Shown: one piece after another, positions 51,706-60,336 of the stretch
Numbering within the stretch: the first letter of the stretch is position 1
How the letters are laid out: every line of letters begins with the position of its first letter
Assembly: GCF_003945325.1 (NCBI RefSeq)
Contig: NZ_AP019307.1
Coordinates: 2,232,001-2,296,000 of the forward strand
From: Nocardioides baekrokdamisoli
GTDB taxonomy: Bacteria; Actinomycetota; Actinomycetes; Propionibacteriales; Nocardioidaceae
Reading direction: 5' to 3'
DNA length: 64,000 nucleotides
Translations under genes and position numbers: made by a program
Notes under the pieces: generated by a model
The model's database searches: none
What the model saw: the letters and a program-made list of their open reading frames with translations, nothing else
What the model was told of the DNA's origin: nothing

Positions 51706-54302
51706 TGCGTACTCCGTGGTTCGTCCGAGGGCGACGCAAGTACGTCGCCGCGACGCTGCTGGTGGCCGATCTGTCAGTTGGTTGCTGGTCGGCTGCGATG
51801 GCCATCGGGGCGTCCTCCTCGGGTGTGACGACCACGACCGGCAGCACCGGTCAGGTCGCCGGCGTCGCGAGTACGTCCTCGAGCCAGGTCGTCGTCCACT
51901 GGAAGGACGGCCGGACCCTCGACCCGTCGGACAAGAACCAGTCGCAGTTCTCGAACCTGCAGCTCACGGTCTCCCAGACCAAGGACCTGACCGACCAGGG
52001 CCTGTTGGTGTCGTGGGTCGGCGGCAAGCCGACTGCGGGCAGTGGTGCCCCGTCGGACTATCTGCAGATCATGCAGTGCTGGGCCAGCCCGGGGTCGGCT
52101 CCGACGCCGCAGCAGTGCCAGTGGGGTACGCCGAACGCAGCGAACGCCGTGCAGACCGGCCTCGCCGCCTCGAGCCGCGACCTCCTCATCGGCCAGCAGG
52201 CCGACCCGAAGCAGCTGCCGAGCGGCACCTGCACGGCGGAGTTCACGCACCACCAGTTCGGTCAGCCGGATGGCTGCACCGTTCCGTTCTGGTCCGCGAC
52301 CGACCCGCACAAGTCGACGTTGGGCTGGACGAACGACCAGTACAACGCGCCGCCGTTCACCCCCGCCCAGTCCAACGAGGTCACGTACGCGCGCACCGCA
52401 GACGACGGCACCGGGCAGTACATCTTCAACCTGCAGAGCGCGCTCACCGCTCCGTACCTCGGGTGTGGCAACCAGGCGCTCCACGCCGCCGGTGACACCT
52501 GCTACCTCGTGGTCGTTCCGCGTGGCGAGTACAACCTCAACGGTGAGCTGGCGGCGAATGAACCGAACGACGGTAGTTACGGCAGCAACTTCGACTACGT
52601 CGCCGGGTCGCCGCTGTCGGCGTCGGCCTGGCAGGACCGCATCCAGATCCCGCTGAGCTTCACCCCGATCGGCGCCGACTGCAAGCTCGGCTCCTCGACG
52701 TACGCGACCGCCGGCACGGAGTTCGTCGGCAGCGTGTTCGCGTCCTGGCAGTCGGCGCTCTGCCGGCAGGGCACGACCTTCGGGTACTCCCGGATCACCG
52801 ACCCGCAGGCGCGCCAGGCGTTGGTGCCCGGAGGCGGACCGGTGATGACCTACCAGTCCGCACCGCTCGACTCGGGCGCCGCCGGGAGCTCCACACTGGT
52901 GTACGCCCCGGTGGCGAACTCCGCGATCGTGTTCACGTACCTGATCGATAAGAACTACGTCAGCGACCCCAAGCACCTCAACCCCGACTACGGCAAGAAC
53001 GGCACCCAGGTCACCGACCTGAAGCTGACGCCACTCATCGTGGCCAAGCTGCTCACCCAGTCGTACCGTTCGGACACCCCCGGTGACGGCCACGGCGCGG
53101 GTGCCACCGTCCCGTCGACCAACCCGGACAGCCTGCTGCAGGATCCTGACTTCCTGGCGCTCAACCCGGACTTCAAATTCTTCAACGCCACCCAGATCCC
53201 GGATGGCCTGATCGCGCCGTTCGGCAACTCGGATGCGGCCAAGCAGGTCTGGGCCTGGCTGCGCTCCGACAGCGCCGCGAAGCGCTTCCTGGCCGGGCAG
53301 AAGGTCGACGGAGCCTCGATCAACACCGCGTACGCGGGCTTGAATCTGGCAACCGACGCGTCGATCAACTCGTTCCCGAAGAACGACCAGACGTCCTACC
53401 TCGGACCGGACTGGCCCAAGCCCGGCTACGGGACCCTGGACATGCGCCCGTACGCGGCGAGCTTCGCCGACGCGGCGCTCAAGGTGGTCAACGCGAACTC
53501 CGGCAAGAAGACGATCTTCGACCCGACCCTGTCGCCGCCGCAGGCGGTCGGCTCGGGGGCGCAGACGCCGGGTGTGCGGTTCGAGATCGCGATCACGACC
53601 TCCGAGGCGGCCGCGCTCTACGGCCTGCCCAGCGCTGCCGTCGTCCCCGATGCGAACGCATCCAACCCGGGTGTGCTGCCGACCTCGTCGTCGATCGCCG
53701 CGCAGATCGCCGGCGCTTCGGTCCCGACGTCCGTCACGGGCGTCTTCGGGGTCGACCCGGGCGCCCCGGTGAACGGCGGCTATCCGCTGGCCCTGCGTAC
53801 GTACGCGGCGGTCAACGTGTGTGCCACGGCCCTCCCTGCACTCAAGGCAGACGCGCAGTTCCTGGCGTACGCCGCGGGAGCCGGTCAGACCCCCGGTACG
53901 CAGCTCGGACAGCTCCCCCCGGGGTACTCGTCGCTCACCTCGGCCGACAAGACGCTGACCAACGCTGCGGCGGCGACGCTGCGGGCCGAGGTCGCCTCAC
54001 CCAAGTGCAGCCAGCACACGACGCCGAAGCCGACCGCGACGGCGACCCCGTCGTCCAGCGGCACTGCTGCCGGAAGTGGAGGCTCGGTGCCGAACGGAAC
54101 CACGCCGCCGGCATCCAGCGGGGGAGCAGTTCCTTCGAGCACGAAGACGACCGTTGCCGGTGACGCGCTCCCGGGCGGGATCACACCGATGGCCAGCATC
54201 TCTGCGGCGGGTCAGTACGGCCTACTGGCGGCGCTGTGTTTCTTTGCTCCGTGCGCCGTTGTTGGCCCCACGTTGTTGCGCGCGTCACGTAGCGGGTCCT
54301 GA
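51705..54302 (+). CDS. Giant PstS-like/periplasmic-binding-fold protein with C-terminal anchor (865 aa)
   Basis: An 865-aa exported protein: basic start (MRTPWFVRGRRK), N-terminal hydrophobic segment, and a large Cys-containing extracellular part. From about 400 on it resembles PstS in layout (STLVYAPVANSAIVFTYLID, LTPLIVAKLLTQSY, MRPYAASFADAALKVV), and the region near 690-740 resembles the PstS C-terminus (VNGGYPLALRTYAAVNV...LKADAQFLAYAAGAG). A Pro/Ser/Thr linker and a final helix (AAGQYGLLAALCFFAPCAVVGPTLL) follow. The N-terminal ~350 residues are unrecognised. ATG 51705 shares its A with the preceding stop. Confidence 0.8.
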   Translation: MRTPWFVRGRRKYVAATLLVADLSVGCWSAAMAIGASSSGVTTTTGSTGQVAGVASTSSSQVVVHWKDGRTLDPSDKNQSQFSNLQLTVSQTKDLTDQGLLVSWVGGKPTAGSGAPSDYLQIMQCWASPGSAPTPQQCQWGTPNAANAVQTGLAASSRDLLIGQQADPKQLPSGTCTAEFTHHQFGQPDGCTVPFWSATDPHKSTLGWTNDQYNAPPFTPAQSNEVTYARTADDGTGQYIFNLQSALTAPYLGCGNQALHAAGDTCYLVVVPRGEYNLNGELAANEPNDGSYGSNFDYVAGSPLSASAWQDRIQIPLSFTPIGADCKLGSSTYATAGTEFVGSVFASWQSALCRQGTTFGYSRITDPQARQALVPGGGPVMTYQSAPLDSGAAGSSTLVYAPVANSAIVFTYLIDKNYVSDPKHLNPDYGKNGTQVTDLKLTPLIVAKLLTQSYRSDTPGDGHGAGATVPSTNPDSLLQDPDFLALNPDFKFFNATQIPDGLIAPFGNSDAAKQVWAWLRSDSAAKRFLAGQKVDGASINTAYAGLNLATDASINSFPKNDQTSYLGPDWPKPGYGTLDMRPYAASFADAALKVVNANSGKKTIFDPTLSPPQAVGSGAQTPGVRFEIAITTSEAAALYGLPSAAVVPDANASNPGVLPTSSSIAAQIAGASVPTSVTGVFGVDPGAPVNGGYPLALRTYAAVNVCATALPALKADAQFLAYAAGAGQTPGTQLGQLPPGYSSLTSADKTLTNAAAATLRAEVASPKCSQHTTPKPTATATPSSSGTAAGSGGSVPNGTTPPASSGGAVPSSTKTTVAGDALPGGITPMASISAAGQYGLLAALCFFAPCAVVGPTLLRASRSGS

Positions 54303-54314
54303 TGCCCGCCCTGC

Positions 54315-54349
54315 GTTCACGCCCTATTCACCCGATGCTCCCCAAGCGG
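54315..54349 (+). promoter_or_regulatory. PHO-box-like site before the third PstS-like gene
   Basis: Three 11-nt units: GTTCACGCCCT, ATTCACCCGAT, GCTCCCCAAGC. The first two match GTTCACC-N4 closely. It shares TTCACC-GAT-CTCCCCAA and CGG with the site upstream of pstC (47687-47709). The gap 54303-54426 also carries GGAAGGAA as the SD of the next gene. An internal PhoP-controlled promoter is likely. Confidence 0.7.
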
Positions 54350-54426
54350 CTCCATCGCACACCTAGCGTCCTTCCGCTGGCGCCGTCTATCAGCGGCTCG
54401 GTCTCATCTTTCTGGAAGGAAATTCG

Positions 54427-56385
54427 ATGAAGGTATCCACCTTCAGCAAGGCCACCATCGGTCTTGCTGCGGCTGCCACGATGGGCTTCGGCCTCGTGGT
54501 CCCCGCCGCCAACGCCGCGGCTGCGGCACTGACCGCAACGCAGGAGGACCCAGCGGTCTCGGCGATCGGCCCCAACACCCTCGTGGGCGTCGGCTCCGAC
54601 ACGATCCAGGACGTCGAGTACGGCGTCAGCCAGGACCTCGGGTCGACGCCTGATGGCAAGCTGAACCTCGCGTCGTGGACCGCCACGGGCACGACCGCGA
54701 TCACGTACCGCAGCGGTGGCGCTCCGGCTGCCCACCCGAATGGCTCGGGCGCGGGTTACACCGCCCTCAAGGAATCCCTCGGCATCAGTACGACCGGCAG
54801 CGACGGTGTCGCCCGCGGTGACATCGACTACTCCCGTGCTTCTGGCTTCCAGGGCACCGAGGCGACCAACAGCGGCAACGCCAACGTTGCCGGCGCCGGT
54901 GTCGTCACCGAGATCCCGTTCGCGATCGACTCGATCAGCTTCGCCGCTCCGGCGGGCAGCCCGTTCAAGCTCACCAACGGTGGCCTCGGTCTGACGCTGG
55001 CCAACCTGGCCGACATCTACCTCGGCAACGTCAACGAGGTGAACACCACGACCGGTGCCCTCCAGGCTGAGACGGTTGCGGGCACGCCCGACGCCGGTTT
55101 CATCCCGATCCAGGCGTACCTCCCCAAGCCGGGCTCGGGCAGCCGTCAGTTCTTCCTGAAGGACCTGAACGCGGTCAACAACGCCGTGCAGCTCGGGTCC
55201 AACAAGGGCGACAGCTTCCAGACCACCAACGGCACGCCGACCGCGACCGGTGCGTACATCGGTAACACCGACCTGGCCGGCAACCCGGTCCAGGAGCACG
55301 ACGGCACCGCGATCCTCGAGCCGAACTCGGCCTCGGTCGCGACCATCGCGCCGTTCTCGGGTGCGAAGTTCATCGGCTACCACAACGGCCTGATCGCTGA
55401 CCCGTCCACCAAGGTCGCCGGTACGGACTACGTCCTGGTTCCGTTCGACTCGGCCGTCGGTGGCACCGCCCACTCGGTCCTGCCGTACACCGACAACGGT
55501 GGCGTCTACTCGCCGAACGCGACCTACAAGGCGGATGGCTCCGAGACCGTCGGTGCCAACACGGCCAAGCTGACCCGTGAGGTCTTCAACATCGTCGCGA
55601 CCCGCGCGATCAAGAACCCGAACGCCAGCGTCAAGAACCGCGCGCTCTACGACACCTTCGTCGGTGGCGGCTCGAAGTTCTGCCTCGACTCGGCGACGAT
55701 CCAGGCGTACGGCTTCATCAAGGACTCGAACTGCGGCAACATCAGCCGTTCGGCTGACGTCGCCTCGACCCCGACGGTCGGCACGCCGGTCATCACGGGC
55801 GCCGTGGCGGGTCGTACGGCATCGTTCGTCTTCCCGGTGACCTCCAACAGCAACGGTGGTGGCACCCTCGCGGTGACCATCAACGGCAACGTCTACAACA
55901 CCACCGTCGCCGCTGGTTCGACCACGGCCGCTCCGATCGCGGTCCCGACCCCGGCCGCCGGCACCTTCCAGTACGGCACCGGCGCGAGCGACGGCTTCAC
56001 GGCCAACCTCGATGGTGTCGGCGCTGCGCCGGTCAACCCGAACCCGGCCACGCCGCTGACGTACTCGGTCGCCAAGTCGACCGCGACCGTCTCCGCTTCC
56101 GCGCTGAAGATCGTCCACACCTCGACGGGTGGCTACACCATCGTTCGCGTGACGGCTCCGGGCCTGGTCCCGACCGGCAACGTGGGTGTACAGCTCCGGA
56201 CGTCCACCGGTGTCGTGAAGTACGCCTTCCCGTGGAAGGCGCTGGGCTCCGGCGGCGCGCTGAAGTACGCCTTCGGCAAGGCGCTGGCCAAGGGCACCTA
56301 CGTGGTGTGGGTGACCTACGGCGGCAACGGCAACATCAACGGTGCGGGCTGGACCAAGACCGCAGCCGTGATCACGGTCATCTGA
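54427..56385 (+). CDS. Third PstS-like secreted binding protein with C-terminal Ig-like domain
   Basis: A 652-aa protein with a signal peptide (MKVSTFSKATIGLAAAATMGFGL, cleavage after ANA). The PstS-like domain has TLVGVGSDTIQDVEYGVSQ near the N-terminus, GDIDYSRASG, and GSGSRQFFLKDL (the phosphate-loop GSGT equivalent). The C-terminal ~200 residues form beta-sandwich repeats (TASFVFPVTSNSNGGGTLAV; IVHTSTGGYTIVRVTAPG). There is no lipobox and no anchor helix, so it is secreted or wall-associated. A strong SD GGAAGGAA and an upstream PHO-like box suggest high expression under phosphate limitation. Confidence 0.85.
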   Translation: MKVSTFSKATIGLAAAATMGFGLVVPAANAAAAALTATQEDPAVSAIGPNTLVGVGSDTIQDVEYGVSQDLGSTPDGKLNLASWTATGTTAITYRSGGAPAAHPNGSGAGYTALKESLGISTTGSDGVARGDIDYSRASGFQGTEATNSGNANVAGAGVVTEIPFAIDSISFAAPAGSPFKLTNGGLGLTLANLADIYLGNVNEVNTTTGALQAETVAGTPDAGFIPIQAYLPKPGSGSRQFFLKDLNAVNNAVQLGSNKGDSFQTTNGTPTATGAYIGNTDLAGNPVQEHDGTAILEPNSASVATIAPFSGAKFIGYHNGLIADPSTKVAGTDYVLVPFDSAVGGTAHSVLPYTDNGGVYSPNATYKADGSETVGANTAKLTREVFNIVATRAIKNPNASVKNRALYDTFVGGGSKFCLDSATIQAYGFIKDSNCGNISRSADVASTPTVGTPVITGAVAGRTASFVFPVTSNSNGGGTLAVTINGNVYNTTVAAGSTTAAPIAVPTPAAGTFQYGTGASDGFTANLDGVGAAPVNPNPATPLTYSVAKSTATVSASALKIVHTSTGGYTIVRVTAPGLVPTGNVGVQLRTSTGVVKYAFPWKALGSGGALKYAFGKALAKGTYVVWVTYGGNGNINGAGWTKTAAVITVI

Positions 56386-56387
56386 TC

Positions 56388-57422
56388 TTGACCGAGACTG
56401 CACCGCACGACGTGGACACCGCCCCGGCTTCGGCCGGGGCGGTGTTCCGCCGTTCCTTCAACTCCTTGCGACACCTCGCGGCGCCTGGCCCGGGCGGCCG
56501 CCGTGTCGTGCCCGCCCGCATCGGCACCACCGCCGCCCCGGCGGATCTCCGCCGAGCGGTCCCGCGCCCATCCGACACCATGCTCCTGCGCGTGTCCGGC
56601 TGGGCCATGATCATCGTCGCCGCACTCTTCGCTGGTCTGGCGCTCCATCTGGGAGTCATCTCCCAGCTTGCCGAGCACCGCAGCCAGAGCGTGCTCTACA
56701 ACGACTTCCGTGCCCAGCTCGCTCTCGGCACGGCCCCGATCGGCCAGGTCGACAGCAACGGCGCCATGCTCAAGCCCGGCGCACCGGTCGCACTCCTCCG
56801 CATCCCCGCCCTCGGCATCACCGACACCGTGGTCGAGGGGACGACGGGATCCACCCTTCTCGCCGGCCCGGGTCACCGTCGCGACACCCCGCTTCCGGGT
56901 CAGCAGGGCGTCAGCGTCGTGTACGGCCGCCAGGCCGCGTACGGCGGTCCGTTCGCTGACATCGCCTCCCTCAGGCCGGGCGACACCATCCTCACCACGA
57001 CCGGTCAGGGTCTCGCGACGTACCGCGTCACCGACGTCCGGTACGCCGGCGACCGCTCGCCGGCACTGGCCTCGGCGACGGCCGCCCGCCTCACCCTCGT
57101 CGGGGCGACCGGCATCCCGTTCGTCTCGGGCGCGGTCGTACGCGTCGACGCCGATCTGGTGGGCAAGGCGTACCCGACCCCGCAGCCGGTGCTCGGAGCC
57201 GCGGCACTGAGCCCGGCCGAGCAGCCGCTGGCGTCCGACGCCGGCGGCTGGCTCCCGCTGTTCCTCTGGGGCGAGCTTGCCGTCGTGGTCGCTGTGGGCA
57301 TCGTGCTCGCGCTGCGACGCTGGGGTCGCTGGCACACCTGGGTCGTGGGCGTACCCGTGATCCTGATCATCGGCGTGGAGATGGCCAAGCAGGTCGTCAT
57401 CGTCCTGCCGAATCTCTACTGA
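56388..57422 (+). CDS. Sortase-fold membrane protein lacking catalytic residues (pseudo-sortase)
   Basis: A 344-aa protein: a cytoplasmic ~65 residues, a membrane helix (LLRVSGWAMIIVAALFAGLAL), a sortase-like domain (about 125-250: LLRIPALGITDTVVEGTTGSTLLAGPGH), then two C-terminal helices. The catalytic His motif (GHR) reads G-R181-Q. The TLxTC motif reads TLVGA with Ala240 in place of Cys. The Arg expected ten or so residues on is not in its usual place. Sortase transpeptidation is therefore unlikely. TTG 56388 is two nt after the previous stop; GTG 56412 is an alternative. It lies directly before pstB. Confidence 0.8.
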   Translation: MTETAPHDVDTAPASAGAVFRRSFNSLRHLAAPGPGGRRVVPARIGTTAAPADLRRAVPRPSDTMLLRVSGWAMIIVAALFAGLALHLGVISQLAEHRSQSVLYNDFRAQLALGTAPIGQVDSNGAMLKPGAPVALLRIPALGITDTVVEGTTGSTLLAGPGHRRDTPLPGQQGVSVVYGRQAAYGGPFADIASLRPGDTILTTTGQGLATYRVTDVRYAGDRSPALASATAARLTLVGATGIPFVSGAVVRVDADLVGKAYPTPQPVLGAAALSPAEQPLASDAGGWLPLFLWGELAVVVAVGIVLALRRWGRWHTWVVGVPVILIIGVEMAKQVVIVLPNLY

Positions 57423-57437
57423 GCTGCAAGGAGAACC

Positions 57438-58286
57438 ATGAACGACGAGACGCTGGTGATCGCCGAGAGCGCCGCCGACCTGGAGAGGCAGGCCACTGCC
57501 GCCCCGGCCGCTCTGGCGACACTCGAGGCCCGCGATGTCTCCTGCTGGTTCGGCGACCGCAAGGTCCTCGACCGGGTGTCGCTGACGATGCCGGCCGGCA
57601 AGATCACCGCCCTGATCGGCCCATCGGGGTGCGGCAAGTCGACCTTCCTGCGGACCCTCAACCGGATGCACGAACTCGTCCCGATCGCCTCGCTCGCCGG
57701 GGAGGTGCTGCTGGACGGCCAGGACATCTACGACGCATCCGTACGCATCACCCAGGCTCGCCGGGACATCGGCATGGTCTTCCAGAAGCCGAACCCGTTC
57801 CCGGCGATGTCGATCGAGGACAACGTGCTCGCGGGGCTCAAGCTCACCGGCAAGAAGGCCACCAAGGACGAGAAGGAAGAGCTCGTCGAGCACTGCCTCA
57901 AGCTCGGAGGCCTCTGGAACGAGGTCAAGGACCGTCTGGACGCGCCCGGCGGCGGCCTCTCCGGTGGTCAGCAGCAGCGCCTGTGCATCGCGCGCTCCAT
58001 GGCGATCAAGCCGCGCGTACTCCTCATGGACGAGCCCTGCTCGGCGCTCGACCCGACCTCCACCCGTGTCATCGAGGAGACGATGAAGACGCTGGCCGAG
58101 GAGGTCACCATCGTCATCGTGACCCACAACATGCAGCAGGCCGCGCGTGTGTCCGACCAGACCGCGTTCTTCCTGGCCTCGCACAACACCCCCGGTGTGA
58201 TCGTCGAGTACGGCGACACCCAGGCGATGTTCGAGAACCCGCAGGATCCGCGGACCGCTGACTATGTCCACGGCCGCTTCGGCTGA
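57438..58286 (+). CDS. pstB: Phosphate ABC transporter ATP-binding protein PstB
   Basis: A 282-aa ATPase with Walker [21 protein letters not shown]-loop VFQKPNPFP, signature [16 protein letters not shown], Walker [14 protein letters not shown] and H-loop [19 protein letters not shown]. It has ~28 extra N-terminal residues compared with the usual ~258 aa. ATG 57438 has AAGGAG at good spacing, 15 nt after the pseudo-sortase gene. It powers PstCA. The stop lies inside the next gene (23-nt overlap). No phoU follows. Confidence 0.96.
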   Translation: MNDETLVIAESAADLERQATAAPAALATLEARDVSCWFGDRKVLDRVSLTMPAGKITALIGPSGCGKSTFLRTLNRMHELVPIASLAGEVLLDGQDIYDASVRITQARRDIGMVFQKPNPFPAMSIEDNVLAGLKLTGKKATKDEKEELVEHCLKLGGLWNEVKDRLDAPGGGLSGGQQQRLCIARSMAIKPRVLLMDEPCSALDPTSTRVIEETMKTLAEEVTIVIVTHNMQQAARVSDQTAFFLASHNTPGVIVEYGDTQAMFENPQDPRTADYVHGRFG

Positions 58287-58986
58287 GCCCGGGTCGCTGC
58301 GCCGCCTCTGGTTGTTGTCGGCTGCGCTGTTCGTCCCAAGTCTCGGCGCCGGTCTCGCGTTCGCGCTCTCGGTCGGCTCCGGGTCGCACGCCAGTGTGTA
58401 CGCGGCCTCGCTGCCGGACGGGTCGTCCGTCGTCCCCACGGCTGAGGCGCCGCGGCTCGTGCTGGCGGCGAACTCCGAACCGACCGTCGACCAGATCAGC
58501 TCAGCCTGGGTGAACCGCACCGCGAACCGGACCGGGATCCCCGCGACGGCCGTGCGGGCGTACGCCGCCGCCCAACTGGCGTCCCCGGCCGCGTGTCATC
58601 TCGGCTGGACCACGCTGGCCGGCATCGGCTGGATCGAGTCGGGTCACGGCACCCACGGAGGCAGTGTGCTGCAGGCGAACGGGGAGACGACCGGTGCCAT
58701 CACTGGACCGGCGCTCACCGGCGGCCTCGGCCGGGCGATGGGACCGATGCAGTTCATCTCCGACACCTGGAACCGCTGGGCCGCTGACGGCGACGGCGAC
58801 GGAACCGTCGACATCAACAACATCAACGACGCGGCGTACACGGCCGCGCGGTACCTGTGTGCCGGCGGGCGCGACCTCTCGAAGGCGTCGGCCTGGGCTG
58901 CGGCGATCTACTCCTACAACCACGCGCAGTGGTACGTGGACGAGGTGTACAAAGCCGCCAACACGTATGCCTCCCGCGCGGGCTGA
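58264..58986 (+). CDS. Lytic-transglycosylase-like secreted protein
   Basis: A 240-aa protein with an N-terminal signal/anchor helix ([24 protein letters not shown]) and a lysozyme-like SLT/MltB-type domain. It has [15 protein letters not shown] with the presumed catalytic Glu, [14 protein letters not shown], then [17 protein letters not shown] and [18 protein letters not shown]. It should cut or rearrange peptidoglycan. It overlaps pstB by 23 nt, so it is the last gene of the pst operon and is probably co-regulated. A wall enzyme here fits the wall-linked design of the operon. Confidence 0.87.
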   Translation: MSTAASAEPGSLRRLWLLSAALFVPSLGAGLAFALSVGSGSHASVYAASLPDGSSVVPTAEAPRLVLAANSEPTVDQISSAWVNRTANRTGIPATAVRAYAAAQLASPAACHLGWTTLAGIGWIESGHGTHGGSVLQANGETTGAITGPALTGGLGRAMGPMQFISDTWNRWAADGDGDGTVDINNINDAAYTAARYLCAGGRDLSKASAWAAAIYSYNHAQWYVDEVYKAANTYASRAG

Positions 58987-58989
58987 CCG

Positions 58990-59055
58990 CCGAGACCCGG
59001 CATCCGTCAGCCCGAGACCCGACGTCTGCCGCGCCGAGACCCGACATCCGTCAGT
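58990..59055. repeat. Three tandem 22-bp repeats between convergent genes
   Basis: Units start at 58990, 59012 and 59034. Each begins CCGAGACCCG; unit 1 continues GCATCCGTCAGC, unit 2 ACGTCTGCCGCG and unit 3 ACATCCGTCAGT. The last unit contains the stop of the minus-strand MpaB-like gene. The same CCGAGACCCG decamer occurs in reverse orientation at 60932-60941. Confidence 0.85.
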
Positions 59056-60274
59056 AGGGCAGGTCTCCGACCGCCTGGTCTGCGCCGCGGAAGGTGCTGG
59101 ACAGGGTGCGGCTCCGTACGCGCTGCCCCCAGGCCTCGAGCTGACGACGACCGTACGGAGTCCGCGCGACGACCTGATAGCGCACCAGGTTCATCGGCAC
59201 GATGTACGCCAACGCCCACGGCGGGCGCCGCGGCAGCCCGAGGTCACGCATGCTCGTCGGGTTCAGCAGCACCGTCATCATGCTGAGCATCCGCTCGCGC
59301 TCGTACCGTGCCCGTAGTGGCATCAACACCGTCGGCCAGCCGGGATAGATCCGGTCGGCCTGCAGGTCGACGGCGGACTGGGCGAGCGCCGGGCCTGCCT
59401 CGGTGAGTGGCCCCTGGGCGCGGAGCACGTGGTACGCCATCCGGTACCGGTCGCGCTCCGACGTCGACCAGAAGTCGGGATCGATGCCGAGCAGATAGCC
59501 GACGTACCTCCACAGATGCATGTACGCCTCCGCCTCGCGGCGGGTGATGCGTACGCCCAGCGCGCGACACCCGAGCAGCACGGTCGCATCGAACAGCGCA
59601 AGCGTCGAGGCGAGATCGGTCTGGTTGATCGGCAGGCCCCAACGCGCGTTGTCCCATCGCTTCTCGTAGCCGGCGTTGACCATCGCATGCATCAGCCGGA
59701 CGTGGGCGGTCAGCCGCCAAGCCTCCCCGCCGGGCAGGATCGAGCCGGGATCACCGATGGTGGCGGTCCACTTCTGGGTCTCGGCCAGCCGGCGTACGGA
59801 GCCCTCCCCGGTCAGCGCGCCGGTGGCCACCAGCAGGTCGGTCGGACCACCGAACCGGTAGCCGCCGATCAACGAGAGCTGCAACAGGATGTCGGCGATG
59901 TTCTGCCCCAGACGCCGGCTCAGGAGGGCGCCCTCGACGAGCTGGTCGCGGTCGACCCAGCCGGGCACGGCCGTGAGCTCGCCGAAGTACGCCTTCAGCG
60001 TCGGAGCCGCGTCCGGCATCTCGTCGATGCCGCGCTCCAGTGCCTGCTGGAACTGCGCCCGGCTCACCGCACTCGGCTCGCCCTCTCGCATTCGCATCGC
60101 CTCGACCAGCGAGGCGCCGAGCTCGTCGCGTTCCAGGAATCCTCGACCGATCCGGTCCATCAGATCCTCGTCGAGACTGCGTACGCCTGCGATGACCCGC
60201 AGCGCACGACCAAGCCGGGCTCCGCGTGCCTCGCCCTCACGGAACCGGGTCGGATAGATCGGCATTGTGACCAT
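59051..60274 (-). CDS. DUF2236/MpaB-type oxygenase family protein
   Basis: A 407-aa protein of the MpaB/latex-clearing-protein-related DUF2236 family, recognised from TDLLVATGALTGEGSVRRLAETQKW, LTAHVRLMHAMVNAGYEKRW (His-containing helix), WGLPINQTDLASTLALF and RREAEAYMHLWRYVGYLLGIDPDFW (two His/Arg blocks that in the family contact haem b). The substrate is unknown. ATG 60274 is used; ATG 60265 is an alternative, and a longer ATG (60355) would overlap the TetR gene. It is divergent from a tetR gene with a palindromic site between, so it is probably repressed by that regulator. Confidence 0.82.
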   Translation of the reverse strand: MVTMPIYPTRFREGEARGARLGRALRVIAGVRSLDEDLMDRIGRGFLERDELGASLVEAMRMREGEPSAVSRAQFQQALERGIDEMPDAAPTLKAYFGELTAVPGWVDRDQLVEGALLSRRLGQNIADILLQLSLIGGYRFGGPTDLLVATGALTGEGSVRRLAETQKWTATIGDPGSILPGGEAWRLTAHVRLMHAMVNAGYEKRWDNARWGLPINQTDLASTLALFDATVLLGCRALGVRITRREAEAYMHLWRYVGYLLGIDPDFWSTSERDRYRMAYHVLRAQGPLTEAGPALAQSAVDLQADRIYPGWPTVLMPLRARYERERMLSMMTVLLNPTSMRDLGLPRRPPWALAYIVPMNLVRYQVVARTPYGRRQLEAWGQRVRSRTLSSTFRGADQAVGDLPY

Positions 60275-60320
60275 GCCTTCATGGTGATACGAGCGATTAC
60301 TCGCATACAAGTCGCATTTC

Positions 60321-60335
60321 GTCGCATACTGCGAC
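60321..60335. promoter_or_regulatory. TetR operator candidate
   Basis: GTCGCA-TAC-TGCGAC has perfect 6-bp arms, directly upstream of the tetR ATG (60337). Further TCGCAT copies occur at 60301 and 60322. It fits an autoregulatory site serving both divergent genes. Confidence 0.6.
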
Positions 60336-60336
60336 C

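Noticed and set aside
54328..56403. Minus-strand open frame (about 690 codons) opposite the third PstS-like gene, and another at 56316-58520
   Set aside because: Composition is repetitive Arg/Val/Asp/Gly with no domain. The plus-strand genes have signal peptides, an SD and ABC motifs.
56388..57422. Functional class E sortase
   Set aside because: The positions of catalytic His and Cys are Arg181 and Ala240, and the later Arg is not where expected.
58990..59055. CRISPR array
   Set aside because: Only three head-to-tail 22-bp units without spacers, and no cas genes nearby.
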